In this document: positions 52,887 to 62,442 of the stretch, in pieces
Layout of the letters: every line of letters begins with the position of its first letter
How positions within the stretch are numbered: position 1 is the first letter of the stretch
Origin: Ornithodoros turicata
Taxonomy: Eukaryota > Arthropoda > Arachnida > Ixodida > Argasidae
NCBI RefSeq assembly: GCF_037126465.1
Contig: NC_088201.1
Location: 81,310,273-81,374,272, forward strand
Length of the DNA: 64,000 nt
Direction of reading: 5' to 3'
Notes under the pieces: model-generated
What the model saw: the letters and a program-made list of their open reading frames with translations, nothing else
What the model was told of the DNA's origin: nothing
Databases searched by the model: none
Program-made: the position numbers and the translations under genes

Positions 52887-54103
52887 ATGACTACGGAAAG
52901 TACCACCCAAACGGCGCAGCCGGTCACCGCGCCTGTCGCCCCTGCACGATCGCCGAAAACATTTACTGGAGAACTGTACGACGACGTTGACGACTGGCTC
53001 GACCATTTCGATCGGGTCGCTGGGTTTAACAGGTGGAACGACGACCAGAAGCTCGTCAACATCTACTTCTTTCTTGACGGGACGGCGCGGACCTGGTTCG
53101 AGAACAGGGAGGACTTTTTTACGTCCTGGAAGGTATTCAAGGACAAGCTCCGTGAGGCGTTCACTTTTGAGCAACGAACGGAACTCGCCGAACAACTACT
53201 CCAGAGTCGGGTTCAGCTACCAAACGAAAGCGTCACCGGCTTCGTTGAAGATGTCCTGCGGCTTCTCAACCGAGCTGATCCGAAAGCCTCAGAAGAAAAA
53301 AAAGTTCACCGGCTCATGAGAGGTGTGAAAGAGGAGATTTTTCACGCCCTATCCCGTAACCCACCACGACGACAGAAGCTTTCCTGACCGAAGCCGTCAG
53401 GATTGAGAGGGCTTTACTCTCTCGGTCCACCGTCGGACAGCGACCTAGGGACTACCAAGCCTTCGCCGCGCCTGCAGGCTACGACGTACACTCCCTCAGG
53501 CAATTGATCCGAGAGGTGGTCCGGGAAGAAGTACGAGCTCTCCTCCGCCCAGAAGAAACAGGAGCTCCTATGGCCTCCATCGGGGCGATAATCAAGGAGG
53601 AGGTGCAGCAGGCACTCCAAGCGCCGCCACCCGTCGCCGAGGTACCAAAGCCAACCTACGCCGCTGCACTGCGACAGCCACCACAGGCAGCGCGGTACGG
53701 CAACAGCTGGGCGCATTCGCGACCCGCCCAACCTGCACCACTCAGCTACCCGCCACGCGCACAAGGCACTCGCAAGACAGACGTATGGCAAACGTCAGAC
53801 TTGAGGCCGCTTTGTTACCACTGTGGCGAAGCCAATCACGTCTCCCGCCGTTGCCCGTACCGACGACTGGGTCTACCCGGATTTTCACCCGACGCCCCCC
53901 GCCCTCAGCGCAGTAGTCGCCCCGCCGCAATCGAAGACTACCTACGGCAGAAAAATGCTTCTGCTGGCTCACGACGTGACCTGTCCCCGAGCGTCCCCCA
54001 CCGCAGCAGGTCGCCTGGAAGAGCACGTTCACCGTCACCGGCAAGACGACCTGTGTGGCGCAGCCCTAACCGGGAAACTGAAGACTGCAGCTCTGGGAGG
54101 TGA
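52887..54103 (+). pseudogene. Ty3/gypsy copy 3 gag, one frameshift
   Basis: Gag makes the virus-like particle shell. The first part (52887-53387) has the retrotransposon gag fold signature (FTGELYDDVDDWLDHFDRVA, then TWFENREDFFTSW and LREAFTF). A frameshift near 53385 leads into the second part (to 54103), with a proline-rich linker and the nucleic-acid-binding zinc knuckle CYHCGEANHVSRRC (perfect C-x2-C-x4-H-x4-C, about 53814-53856), then an Arg/Ser-rich tail. It overlaps the protease frame, as expected of a programmed frameshift. Otherwise open, so this copy is fairly young. Confidence 0.85.
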
Positions 54104-54906
54104 AGGTGCGGACCGACGAAAAGTTACAATTCCTCCAACTCGACGAACAGCAACGCAGCACCGCCGCGACGCTCGAAAAATTACCACTAACCTGCAAATA
54201 CTCATCGACGGCCATGAGACGACCGCGTTAATCGATACCGGCGCCGACGACTCTGTTATAAGTGCTACGTTGGCTAAGAAGCTTGGCAAGGTGCAAACGA
54301 AGTGGAATGAGCCTGACATCAGGACTGCTGGTGGGCACGTCGTAACACCGACTGGCCGATGCACGGCAGTCATACAAGTGCGCGACATCCAGTACGTCGT
54401 CAGCTTCGTCGTCCTGCCGAACTGCCCACGTGACGTCATCCTCGGAATTGGCTTTCTACTAGAAAATAAAGCGGTCTTCACCAACGTACTTCAAAAACGA
54501 AAACGTACTTCACCAACGGAGTAATTTCCTTAGAGACGCCAGAAGGGGAAGACGACGATAATGCGTGGCTGACGCGTATAAGCCCGGAGAAGCGCACAAA
54601 TACGCATGTGGCACCTATAGCAAGTCAGCGGGTCAACCTTCCTCTCCTGTCATCACGTATTATTACTGCTGTGAGTGACACAGCCCCGAATGGCTCTCTG
54701 TTGGCCGAAGGAAACATTCATCTCCTCCTACAACGCGGCATCGGGATAGCAAGACGAATTGTGCCTGTGCCTGACGGAAAAATGCAGCTACTGATTACGA
54801 ACTTTAGCCAGGAACCGCAGCACCTCACAAGTGGCACAAAAATAGCTGGACGCACCGACTGCGCTACAGAACACCACGACCGCCCGTTCAACGTAAACCC
54901 TCAACT
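53823..54906 (+). pseudogene. Ty3/gypsy copy 3 aspartic protease and start of pol
   Basis: ALIDTGADDSVIS at 54225-54265 is the D-T-G active site and DVILGIGFLL at about 54435 the flap-end motif. The protease cuts the polyprotein. A small duplication near 54480-54525 (CTTCACCAACG twice) causes a frameshift and stop at 54524. The frame resumes at about 54608 and runs to the hAT-like insertion at 54907. Confidence 0.85.
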
Positions 54907-56564
54907 CAGGGCTGGACACGATACTACAAAAAAGTATCTTCGATACCGATACTCGATACCCTCAAAAATTTATTTCCGATACCAATACAAGATACAGAAC
55001 CGAAATTGATTTTCGATACAGATACTCGATACTGTATCGTCGATACTTCGATACGTCACTGAAATCCCGTATACAATAAAGCTTGTGTTATGCAGAGTTC
55101 GAGTAACTCGTTACTGTAACTGAGTTCCTTTTTTTTGGTAACTCGTAACCTAACTCGGTACTTTTGTGCCGTGGTAAGTTTCACAGGAACTCGTTTCTTT
55201 TTCAGGTATCTTTGCCAAAGTAAATTCAGCTAAGTTCCAAGTTACTTTTAATTCGCTTTTCACTCACGTCTACTTATTTTCTTCCTTTCTCTCCGGTTCT
55301 TTCATGGGATTTTATGCCACGCAGAACGTGATATTCGATCAATGACAGTATTCTATTCAGGGAGTAAGAACCGCTGCCACAGAAATGAAGCTCACCATTG
55401 TGCGCCCACAGGGAGTAAGATGCAAAGCGTACGAATTGTTGGACATAAACGAAAACGATCTAAGCGTACTGCACTCCTTGCAGGCAGCGCAAGGTCGAAC
55501 TCAACTCCTCATGCGCGCTGCACCTGTGTAGTGCTATTTTGTGTCCAAAGTAACTTGGAAGCAACTCGTTCTTTTTTAAGTAACTCCGTAACTGCGACTT
55601 ACATTTCAGGCTGAAGAACTTCGTTACTAACTTAGTTACATTTTTCACACGGTAACTTAACTCGTAACGAGTTCTTTTTGATGGGTAACTTCTCAATCTA
55701 TGGTGTTATGATTAGCGAAGTTTACATCACTGAAATCCCAGTATAATAAAGCTGGTAATATGATTAGGGAAGTAAAAAAAAATTCTCAGTTATTTCTGTA
55801 ACCTATAGTGTATTTTTAGCGCACTCTTTCTGGAAGGGCTTCGACGTATCTGACCGCACGGATTTAATGAAGCTGCACGTTGAAACGATCGCTTCCATAA
55901 GCAGCCTAGCAAAAAACAATTGTTTAAGATAATGTTCTTCATGCGTACCGGTCTGTGAGCACTTGCCTACACGTACGAATAAACCTGAAACTTTTTTCTG
56001 CTGCTTTTGGTTTGGTACTGCAGTACCTACCCGATAGCCTCTGACTTTGCTCTGTGCTAAAAGGTGCAAGCCCCGTGCGCTTGGGGAACCGAACAGCTAT
56101 TTTGCCAGCACTGAGATAATAGACGTTTGAAGTTGAACATTCTTCGTTAAAAGCTAGAAGGAAAATAACAAAAAGTAACAGCAACCAACTAGAGGCCACG
56201 CGCGGCCGCGAGCGCGACCCAGAGCACGGCCCAGAGCCTTCTCTTACGGCGACCTTGACGATGGAGCGCGAGCGCGAGGTAAGCTTCGAGCGAATTTATG
56301 GTCGACATGCCTACGCTGCTGAGGCCTGGCTTGTACTACCGCCTGAGCGAGCGCCGCCGACACCAAGTCTCACAACAGCTTCAATATTTGCGTCTTTTAT
56401 TTTAGTATCGAGTATCATTAAAATACACGATACACTAAAAATGTATTTTCGATACCGATACTCCGATACTCTCATTTTTGGCACGCGATACCTAATACCG
56501 ATACACGAAGTGTATCGAAAGATAGTATCGAAGATACATGTATCTTCGATACTGCCCATGACTG
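54907..56564. mobile_element. hAT-like element in gypsy copy 3
   Basis: The ends CAGGGCTGGACACGATAC and GTATCGAAG...CCCATGACTG lie inside a perfect 8-bp duplication CCTCAACT (54899-54906 and 56565-56572). Subterminal regions are packed with GATACCGATAC / GTATCGAAGATAC motifs on both sides. It contains another element at 55093-55702. No transposase. Confidence 0.85.
55093..55702. mobile_element. Nested hAT-like MITE
   Basis: CAGAGTTCGAGTAACTCGTT at the left and AGTTACC/TTCTCAATCTATG inverted at the right, flanked by a perfect GTGTTATG (55085-55092 and 55703-55710). Subterminal GTAACTCGTAAC motifs are abundant. 610 bp, no coding. Confidence 0.85.
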
Positions 56565-56572
56565 CCTCAACT

Positions 56573-57143
56573 AACTGCGGCGCAGAAGCACACCCTTCTG
56601 CAAGTACTACAGGCTTTCAGTGACTGTTTCGCCACTTCGTCCAAAGTGCGACAGACGACGGTAGGAAAGCATCGCATCATAGTCGACGAAGACGCCCGGC
56701 CGATTCATCGTATGCCGTATCGGGTGTCACCTAAAGAGCGAGAAGCCATCCGAGCACAAGTAGAAGAAATGCTGGACGACGACATTATTCAGCCGTCGAC
56801 CAGTCCGTGGGCGTCGCCGGTAGTACGCGTGAAGAAAAAAGACGGAACACCCAGGTTCTGCGTCGACTACCGAAAACTAAACGAGGTCACGAAGAAGGAC
56901 GTTTACCCGTTACCACGCATCGACGACACACTCGATCGTCTCCAAAATGCGAAATTCTTCTCCTCCATGGACCTCAAGACGGGGTACTGGCAAGTGGAAA
57001 TCGACGAACGCGATCGTGAGAAAACGGCCTTCGTTACTCCGGATGGGCTTTACGAATTCAAGGTTATGCCGTTCGGCCTCTGCACAGCTCCAGCTACGTT
57101 TCAATGAGTCATGGACACCGTACTGGCTGGATTAAAATGGCAA
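56573..57143 (+). pseudogene. Ty3/gypsy copy 3 reverse transcriptase, first part
   Basis: RT N-terminal fingers and palm: [34 protein letters not shown] and [13 protein letters not shown] (first catalytic Asp), [14 protein letters not shown] single in-frame TGA at 57105, where the family usually has Arg, is the only stop. The sequence runs to LKWQ at 57143, where a Penelope-like insertion splits it just before the catalytic Y-L-D-D. Confidence 0.9.
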
Positions 57144-57850
57144 CAGCATGGTGGAAAAAGCGCACAGAAGACACGGACAAAAAGGGAGACGACACCACTT
57201 GCGCTACTCACAACTCTATATTTAATCAAAAGACACATTGTCAAAGAGGCGATTGTCAAGTCTCCGGCACGGAAGCCTATATGTGATGTCAAGCATGTTA
57301 AGCCTTTTGTGTCCTGTCGGCTGGGTGTGATCTACAGTATCCCCCTCTCATGTGGTCGATGTTATATAGGCCAGACGGGTCGGTGCGTCAATATAAGGCT
57401 CAGAGAGCATGCTTCATCCTTGGGAGGCACACCCTCTGGTCATCTTGCGTTGCATTGCAGTAGATGTGTGTGCAACCCGATTTTTCAAGACACTGTAGTT
57501 GTTGCGGTGTCCTCTAATGCCTTGACTAGAGAATTAGTAGAGGCCTATGCTATCAGTAAGATGGGCGTTAAGTGTGTGAGTCAGGCATCGGTAACATTAT
57601 CGGAGAGGGAGATTTTCTTCCTTGATAGCAGCGGGTGGAGGCCTCTTATCGCTGTTTGGGATGACCCTGACTGAAGCTGTTGCTGCCGTAAGGGGCGTTG
57701 CGATGTGCGTGTTTTTGTGTTTTTGTGTCTTTTGATTAAATATAGAGTTGTGAGTAGCGCAAGTGGTGTCGTCTCCCTTTTTGTCCGTGTCTTCTGTGCG
57801 CTTTTTCCACCATGCTGTATCCTTACCAACTAGCCCAACGTTGTTTGTTG
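57144..57850 (+). mobile_element. 5'-truncated Penelope-like retroelement
   Basis: A 12-bp direct repeat TTAAAATGGCAA flanks it (57132-57143 and 57851-57862). Its first about 85 bp (57146-57230) are the reverse complement of its 3' region (57732-57812), the inverted partial terminal repeat typical of Penelope-like elements. Between them is a GIY-YIG endonuclease frame. It lies exactly in the RT-coding region of gypsy copy 3. Confidence 0.85.
57230..57674 (+). pseudogene. Penelope-like GIY-YIG endonuclease domain
   Basis: The frame shows GVIYSI (the G-x-Y strand), CGRCYIGQTGRCVNIRLREH (the YIG strand with the conserved Arg and the following helix) and TRELVEAYAI with the usual Glu. This is the C-terminal endonuclease of Penelope proteins, which nicks DNA for integration. 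The reverse transcriptase domain is missing because of 5' truncation, so the copy is dead. Open to TGA at 57672. Confidence 0.85.
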
Positions 57851-57862
57851 TTAAAATGGCAA

Positions 57863-58344
57863 ACTTGCCTTGTGTACCTCGACGACGTCGTCGTCTTCGC
57901 AAGAACCTTAGAACGACCGAAACAAGTTCTCGAGGCCATCAGAGCTGCGGGACTATCGCTAAAACCTGAAAAATGTCTGTTCGCCTACCGAGAACTAATG
58001 TTTCTCGGCCATCTCGTAAGCGGCGACGGCATACGCCCGGATCCCGAAAAGACAGCGGCTGTCGCCAATTACCCTGTTCCTTCTAATGTTAAAGGCGTAC
58101 GAAGCTTCCTTGGTCTCTGCGCCTACTATAGCCGTTTCATCCCAAATTTCTCGAAAACCGCGTCACCGCTCAACGCACTGACAAAGGGTGGAGCTTCTTT
58201 TGAGTGGCACGAAGCGCAACAACGGGCCTTCGACGAATTAAAGACACGCCTCCACACTGCACCTGTGCTGGCACACTTCGACCCCAACGCCGAAACGGAA
58301 ATACACACCGACGCAAGCAACGAAGGTCTCAGGGCAGTGCTGGT
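57863..58344 (+). pseudogene. Ty3/gypsy copy 3 RT second part and RNase H start
   Basis: Begins with YLDDVVVFA (catalytic Y-L-D-D codons 57875-57886), then FLGHLVSGDGIRPDP, FLGLCAYYSRFIPNF (thumb/connection) and an RNase H start HTDASNEGLRAVLV with the first catalytic Asp. Interrupted at 58344 by the next insertion. Confidence 0.9.
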
Positions 58345-58581
58345 CACGGAGTAAGCGAGAAGTGCGTGCCCTGCGAAGGGCTATATGACGGACGTAGAAA
58401 TGAAAACATATCACCTTATCTGGCCTAAGTGTATGTCAAGGTTACGTACTAGAGCAGAAGTAACTAAGTGAGCCAGCCATAAACACAGGAAAATAATAAG
58501 ATACCACAGGCTTCTTAGTCCGGAAAACTTTGTGGTTATACGGCTGAAGCCAACAAGTACATCACGAAAAAAGCTAATGAG

Positions 58582-58653
58582 TGCCAGCGCCAGGGGTCGA
58601 ACCTGGATCCCCTGATTACCAGTTAGGGATGCTACCCTTACACCACATTGGCA
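58582..58653 (-). repeat. tRNA-like SINE head
   Basis: The reverse strand forms a tRNA-like fold: acceptor-like GCCAATG/CGCTGGC, T arm CCAGG-TTCGACC-CCTGG and an anticodon loop CTGGTAA (GGT). The acceptor and anticodon stems each have a mismatch. A second copy, inverted and more diverged, is at 58990-59050 (TTCAACCCCTGGCGCTGGCA). Shared flanking GCTTTTTTCGTGA supports a SINE rather than a tRNA gene. Confidence 0.65.
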
Positions 58654-58789
58654 TGGCCTTCTCGTGAATTGGTGAGCCTCAAGTAATTGGGATGGACAGG
58701 TCATACAATCATTTCCACTCACTCTTGGATTTTTTTCTCATTCACTCACACATTCATACAGGAGGCACGGTGGCGCATGGTAGTGTTAA

Positions 58790-58948
58790 GGCGGATTCAC
58801 ATTACAGCGTCTACGGCTGCGTACAGCGTCTTACGTGTACCTTCGTTCTATCCTGAAGGAGGTTCCGTTGCAATGATTCCCTGTCAGCTCAACGTCGCTG
58901 GCACGCAGCCACACGCACGCATTGAAACGCAATAGTGTGAACCGGGCT
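58790..58948. mobile_element. Harbinger-like MITE (about 160 bp)
   Basis: GGCGGATTCACATTACAGCG at the left and GTGTGAACCGGGCT at the right are inverted, with TTAA on both sides. CGCAGCC/GGCTGCG repeats lie inside. Followed by a poly-A run (58963-58979). Confidence 0.6.
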
Positions 58949-59729
58949 TAAGGGTACCATGTTAAAAAAAAAAAAAAAACATGGCTTCAACCCCGAAACC
59001 TTGAGGTTCAACCCCTGGCGCTGGCACTCATTGGCTTTTTCGTGAATTACTTGTTGACTCTGTTCCCTAGGCTATTGAATGCTCTATGTGTTGTGCTTGT
59101 CCCTAGATGGAGCTCGCCCCGGCTCGCTTGTCTGTCGGCTGACTCAATGTCTCTCCAAGAGAGAGTCCACGATATTTGTCTTACTCAATTCGTATTTCGT
59201 ACTTAGAAGAATGAGTGTGACGTGTGTGAAGTAATATTATATTTATTCGATCACTAATGATCAGAGTGATTGGGACGAGACAAGAAAGTCACTTCACGTG
59301 GCTTGACGAGGCCTCTGCTCTCACAGAGCAGCAGCACAACATTTTTTAGCGTGGTTACATCAGGAGACCAACGACTATCATGCAGAGCAAAAATAGTAAT
59401 AAAAGCAGTAATAAAAGAAAAAAAGTAGGGAGTGTACGTATATTACTCACTGTTCTCCATACGTCGTTCTACATTTTGCGATAAACTAGGTATGATGGTG
59501 ACTATGATGATAGATGCAGCCAGCTGGAGCCAAACTATCAAGTATACCTTGTGAGGAACGACGAACAAAACAAGGAGGACGCACAGACGGTGTGTCACTG
59601 TTTTGTTCGTCGCTTCTCACAATATAGGTACCAACCTGCCCAGTATTTATTGTATAAAGTATACATCAGTTGGGCCTCGCTCATGGAGAAAAGCTCTCAT
59701 TTTCATCATCGCCAAACTTAAGGCAAAGT

Positions 59730-59985
59730 GGTTACGATGACCGCCTTTTACGCCGAGACTAGGGGGTGACTCGGGTTCGAATCCCCGCACCGGCTGTGTT
59801 GTCTGAGGTTTTTCCCGGGTTTTCCGGCAGACTTGCCAGACGAATGTCGGCACAGTTCCCCCTGAAGTCGGCCCAGGACACATACCAACCCCATGTCCCC
59901 CACTCAATCCTGCTGCCCTGTTTCCATCTGTCCACGACTGTACGCCGCTCATAGCCACAGTTGATTCGCGGCGCTAACAAAGAAT
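59730..59985 (+). repeat. tRNA-derived SINE, Ruka-like family
   Basis: GATGACCGCCTTTTACGCCG, the B box GGTTCGAATCCCCGCACCGG, GGTTTTTCCCGGGTTTTCCG, and the end TTGATTCGCGGCGCTAACAA. The best preserved copy in the window. Pairs with the inverted copy at 60018-60222. Confidence 0.8.
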
Positions 59986-60017
59986 TTAAAAAGAATGTTT
60001 TTTTTTTACTTCCGTGT

Positions 60018-60222
60018 TAGCGCCGAGAAGCAACTGTGGCTATGAGCGGCGTACAGATATGGACAGATGGAGGGAGGACAGCAGGATGGAGTAGGGGACG
60101 AGGAGGGGGAGGGGTTAGTATGCGTTTTTGCGCAGATTTCAGGGGGAACTGCGCCGATATTCGTCTGGAAAGGCTGCCGGAAAACCCAGGGAAAACCTCA
60201 GTGAGCACAGCCGGGGGTAGGG
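60018..60222 (-). repeat. tRNA-derived SINE, inverted partner
   Basis: Starts GTTAGCGCCGAGAAGCAACT and runs back to AACCTCAGTGAGCACAGCCG. Tail-to-tail with 59730-59985, separated by about 32 bp of A- and T-rich sequence, giving a hairpin with arms of about 200 bp. Confidence 0.8.
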
Positions 60223-60465
60223 TCCACCACCTCCCAGCCTTCACCATGACGTTGGCTACGTACAACTAACGAGCGGACACTTTCGTCGACGTGTTTTCGT
60301 CGGTCAGCACCTGGCACGCCCCAGCGGCTCCGTACTGTTAACTCTGCGAAAGGCCAAGATGGCCGCCTTATATGAAAAAACACTTTCCGTGCCCGTCCTA
60401 CTATGACCCTTTCCAGGGTTCGTAGTATTTTATAAATACAAATAAAATTCAATTAAAATGAAAAG

Positions 60466-60600
60466 AGGTCACCCGGGTTCGCGTCCCGGCTCTGCTGGCT
60501 CCGCATTTTCGCCGAGTTTTCCTCAGTCGTTGTAAGGGAAATGTCGGCACGGTTCTCCGCCCAGTTGGCCTGGGAATAATCGGAGGGATAGACTGCTCTA
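60466..60600 (+). repeat. SINE fragment, related tRNA head
   Basis: GGTCACCCGGGTTCGCGTCCCGGCTCTGCTGG is a B-box/T-arm-like start, followed by GAGTTTTCCTCAGTCGTTGT and CCCAGTTGGCCTGGGAATAA. Related to, but distinct from, the neighbouring SINE family. Confidence 0.55.
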
Positions 60601-60969
60601 CACTGGCACGCCACCAAGAAACCAACTGCCAAGGGAAGCAGCTGTACAACTAATGTATACGTTGTAGTCATGATTCGTAGTCATAAGGTAGCACACAATG
60701 CAGCAATGTAGTAATATTTTCCTAGAATATAATTTCGTCTTTAATAAAATAGGATGAAGCCCGAAGGACATAATCCGTCGCTTGCCGCATCCCCTGCGTA
60801 GATGGTCGTCGAAATCGGCACGCGTTCTAAGCGACGATGACATTGTACTCTCTTTCACGTGCCTCAAAAAGCGCACAAGAGGTACACCAGATGGCCAGAG
60901 GGCACGACCTCTTCAACTCGTGTTTTTGCTTGTTTTTCTATCTTGAAAATTTTTGCAGATTCTCACTGT

Positions 60970-61110
60970 GGGATTGTATCTCATTACGGCCGATGTCTCA
61001 ATACGGCCGATAATCCTTTAATCCCCAAGTGTCTTATTACGGCCAAAGTCTCAATACGGCCGAATGCAGTCTCATTACGGCCGAAGATGTCTCATAACGG
61101 CCAAATGTGA
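60970..61110 (+). repeat. ACGGCC minisatellite
   Basis: Seven or more imperfect units of GTCTCATTACGGCCGAA / GTCTCAATACGGCCGA over about 140 bp, with an insertion (CCTTTAATCCCCAAGTGTCT) after the second unit. CGGCCG is itself palindromic. Confidence 0.8.
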
Positions 61111-62442
61111 AAATGTGTATTGTAACCTGCATTGATATGCAATGTCACAGCCAGGTATGGATATATATTCAGCAGGGTATAAGGCATGCACTGTGCCCTT
61201 AGGGCCCTTATCATATTTATATACACATATTGCGAGACAAACGGTATGTTATCGTACCACAGCACAATGCAACATATTGTGTAATGTGTACTCCCACAAG
61301 GTAGTGTTGAAGTTGCTGTGAAGCGGGCTACTATGTGGAGTTAGCTACTTGTAGAGAGCTAGATGAATATTGGCTTTGTTGTGACGCTTTTGGAGCCATC
61401 CTACAGTCACTGGCCATGACGGAACACCTATCTCAGTCGATGTCAGTTTATTTCCATTCGCCTTACAATTGTACAATTCTTGCTTCTGGAATGAGTAAAC
61501 CTGCAAGAAGCGAAGAGCAACCATGAATAGGCTAGAATATTTAAAAAAAAAAACACAAGCATTTGTCTCTACATGGCTGGTTTTAATGTGCACAAGCTGC
61601 ACATGTGTTGATACGTGTCTGTTATTTCATATAAGGTTAACATAAATCTTCATCTAGACAAAAGAATGACAAGCCTTAAAAATGTGACTTCCAGGTAAAC
61701 ACAGAGCATTACCATGATATGAATATAGGTTCAGTAGTTCATTCCTTTAATGGAGACATGTGAATATCAAATAGTGATACATTACAATTCATGAAATGAT
61801 GCATGCATAACTTTCCATTTCTGGTTTCTTTTTTATAAAGGTAGTGCACTAATTAACGTTTGTGCACTACTACAAAATTTCTCACTTCACAACAGAACCT
61901 TATGATGATCTTAACAGCTCACCTCTTCGGCCAGGACTCCCTGGGCAGCAACATCCTATTAGCCATGTTGTTGTTTTTCTTTTTCGGAATCCTCCGTGCA
62001 GCTACATACCATATGCCTGGAATGGAAAACCAGCTATAAATAACAATGTATTTGAATGACTTCCTCTTGAAGTATTTATTCTAATCAGATATGCTTTTGT
62101 GCCTAGTATGGTGCGCGAAGGCACATAAGTACAACATTTGCAGACGTTCGACGTAAGCAGTTCGAGGAGATCAATTCAAGTACGCCGACTTGCGCTTTTA
62201 TTTTTGAAGAAGTACGACGACAAATTTTAACAAATTAAATATGGCTCACAATGATACGAGTAAATGCTGCTGTACGGTGATGCATTGTCGGTATCTTATC
62301 GTCTTCGAATAAATTTGTTGTTGCTAAACGCGCAACCAACTAGAAAAAACGCAAACGTACGAACAGATACCGAGTTTACAATCTCTGGTCGCGGGAGAGA
62401 GTGAAGTTTCATCTCCTAGTCTTCTTACTCTGTGGTGCTGGT

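Larger units (their letters stand above)
58345..62434. mobile_element. 4.1-kb TIR element carrying SINEs
   Basis: The ends CACGGAGTAAG and CTTACTCTGTG are 11-bp inverted repeats with one mismatch, inside a perfect 8-bp duplication GTGCTGGT (58337-58344 and 62435-62442). The gypsy RNase H frame is restored when it is removed. No transposase. The interior holds several SINEs, a MITE, an ACGGCC minisatellite and about 1.3 kb (61140-62430) without recognised content. The superfamily is unclear; 8-bp duplication suggests hAT or P. Confidence 0.8.

Noticed and set aside
58582..58653. Possible functional tRNA-Thr gene
   Set aside because: Stem mismatches, an anticodon (GGT) not usual in eukaryotic tRNA-Thr, and a second diverged copy with the same flank 400 bp away point to a SINE.
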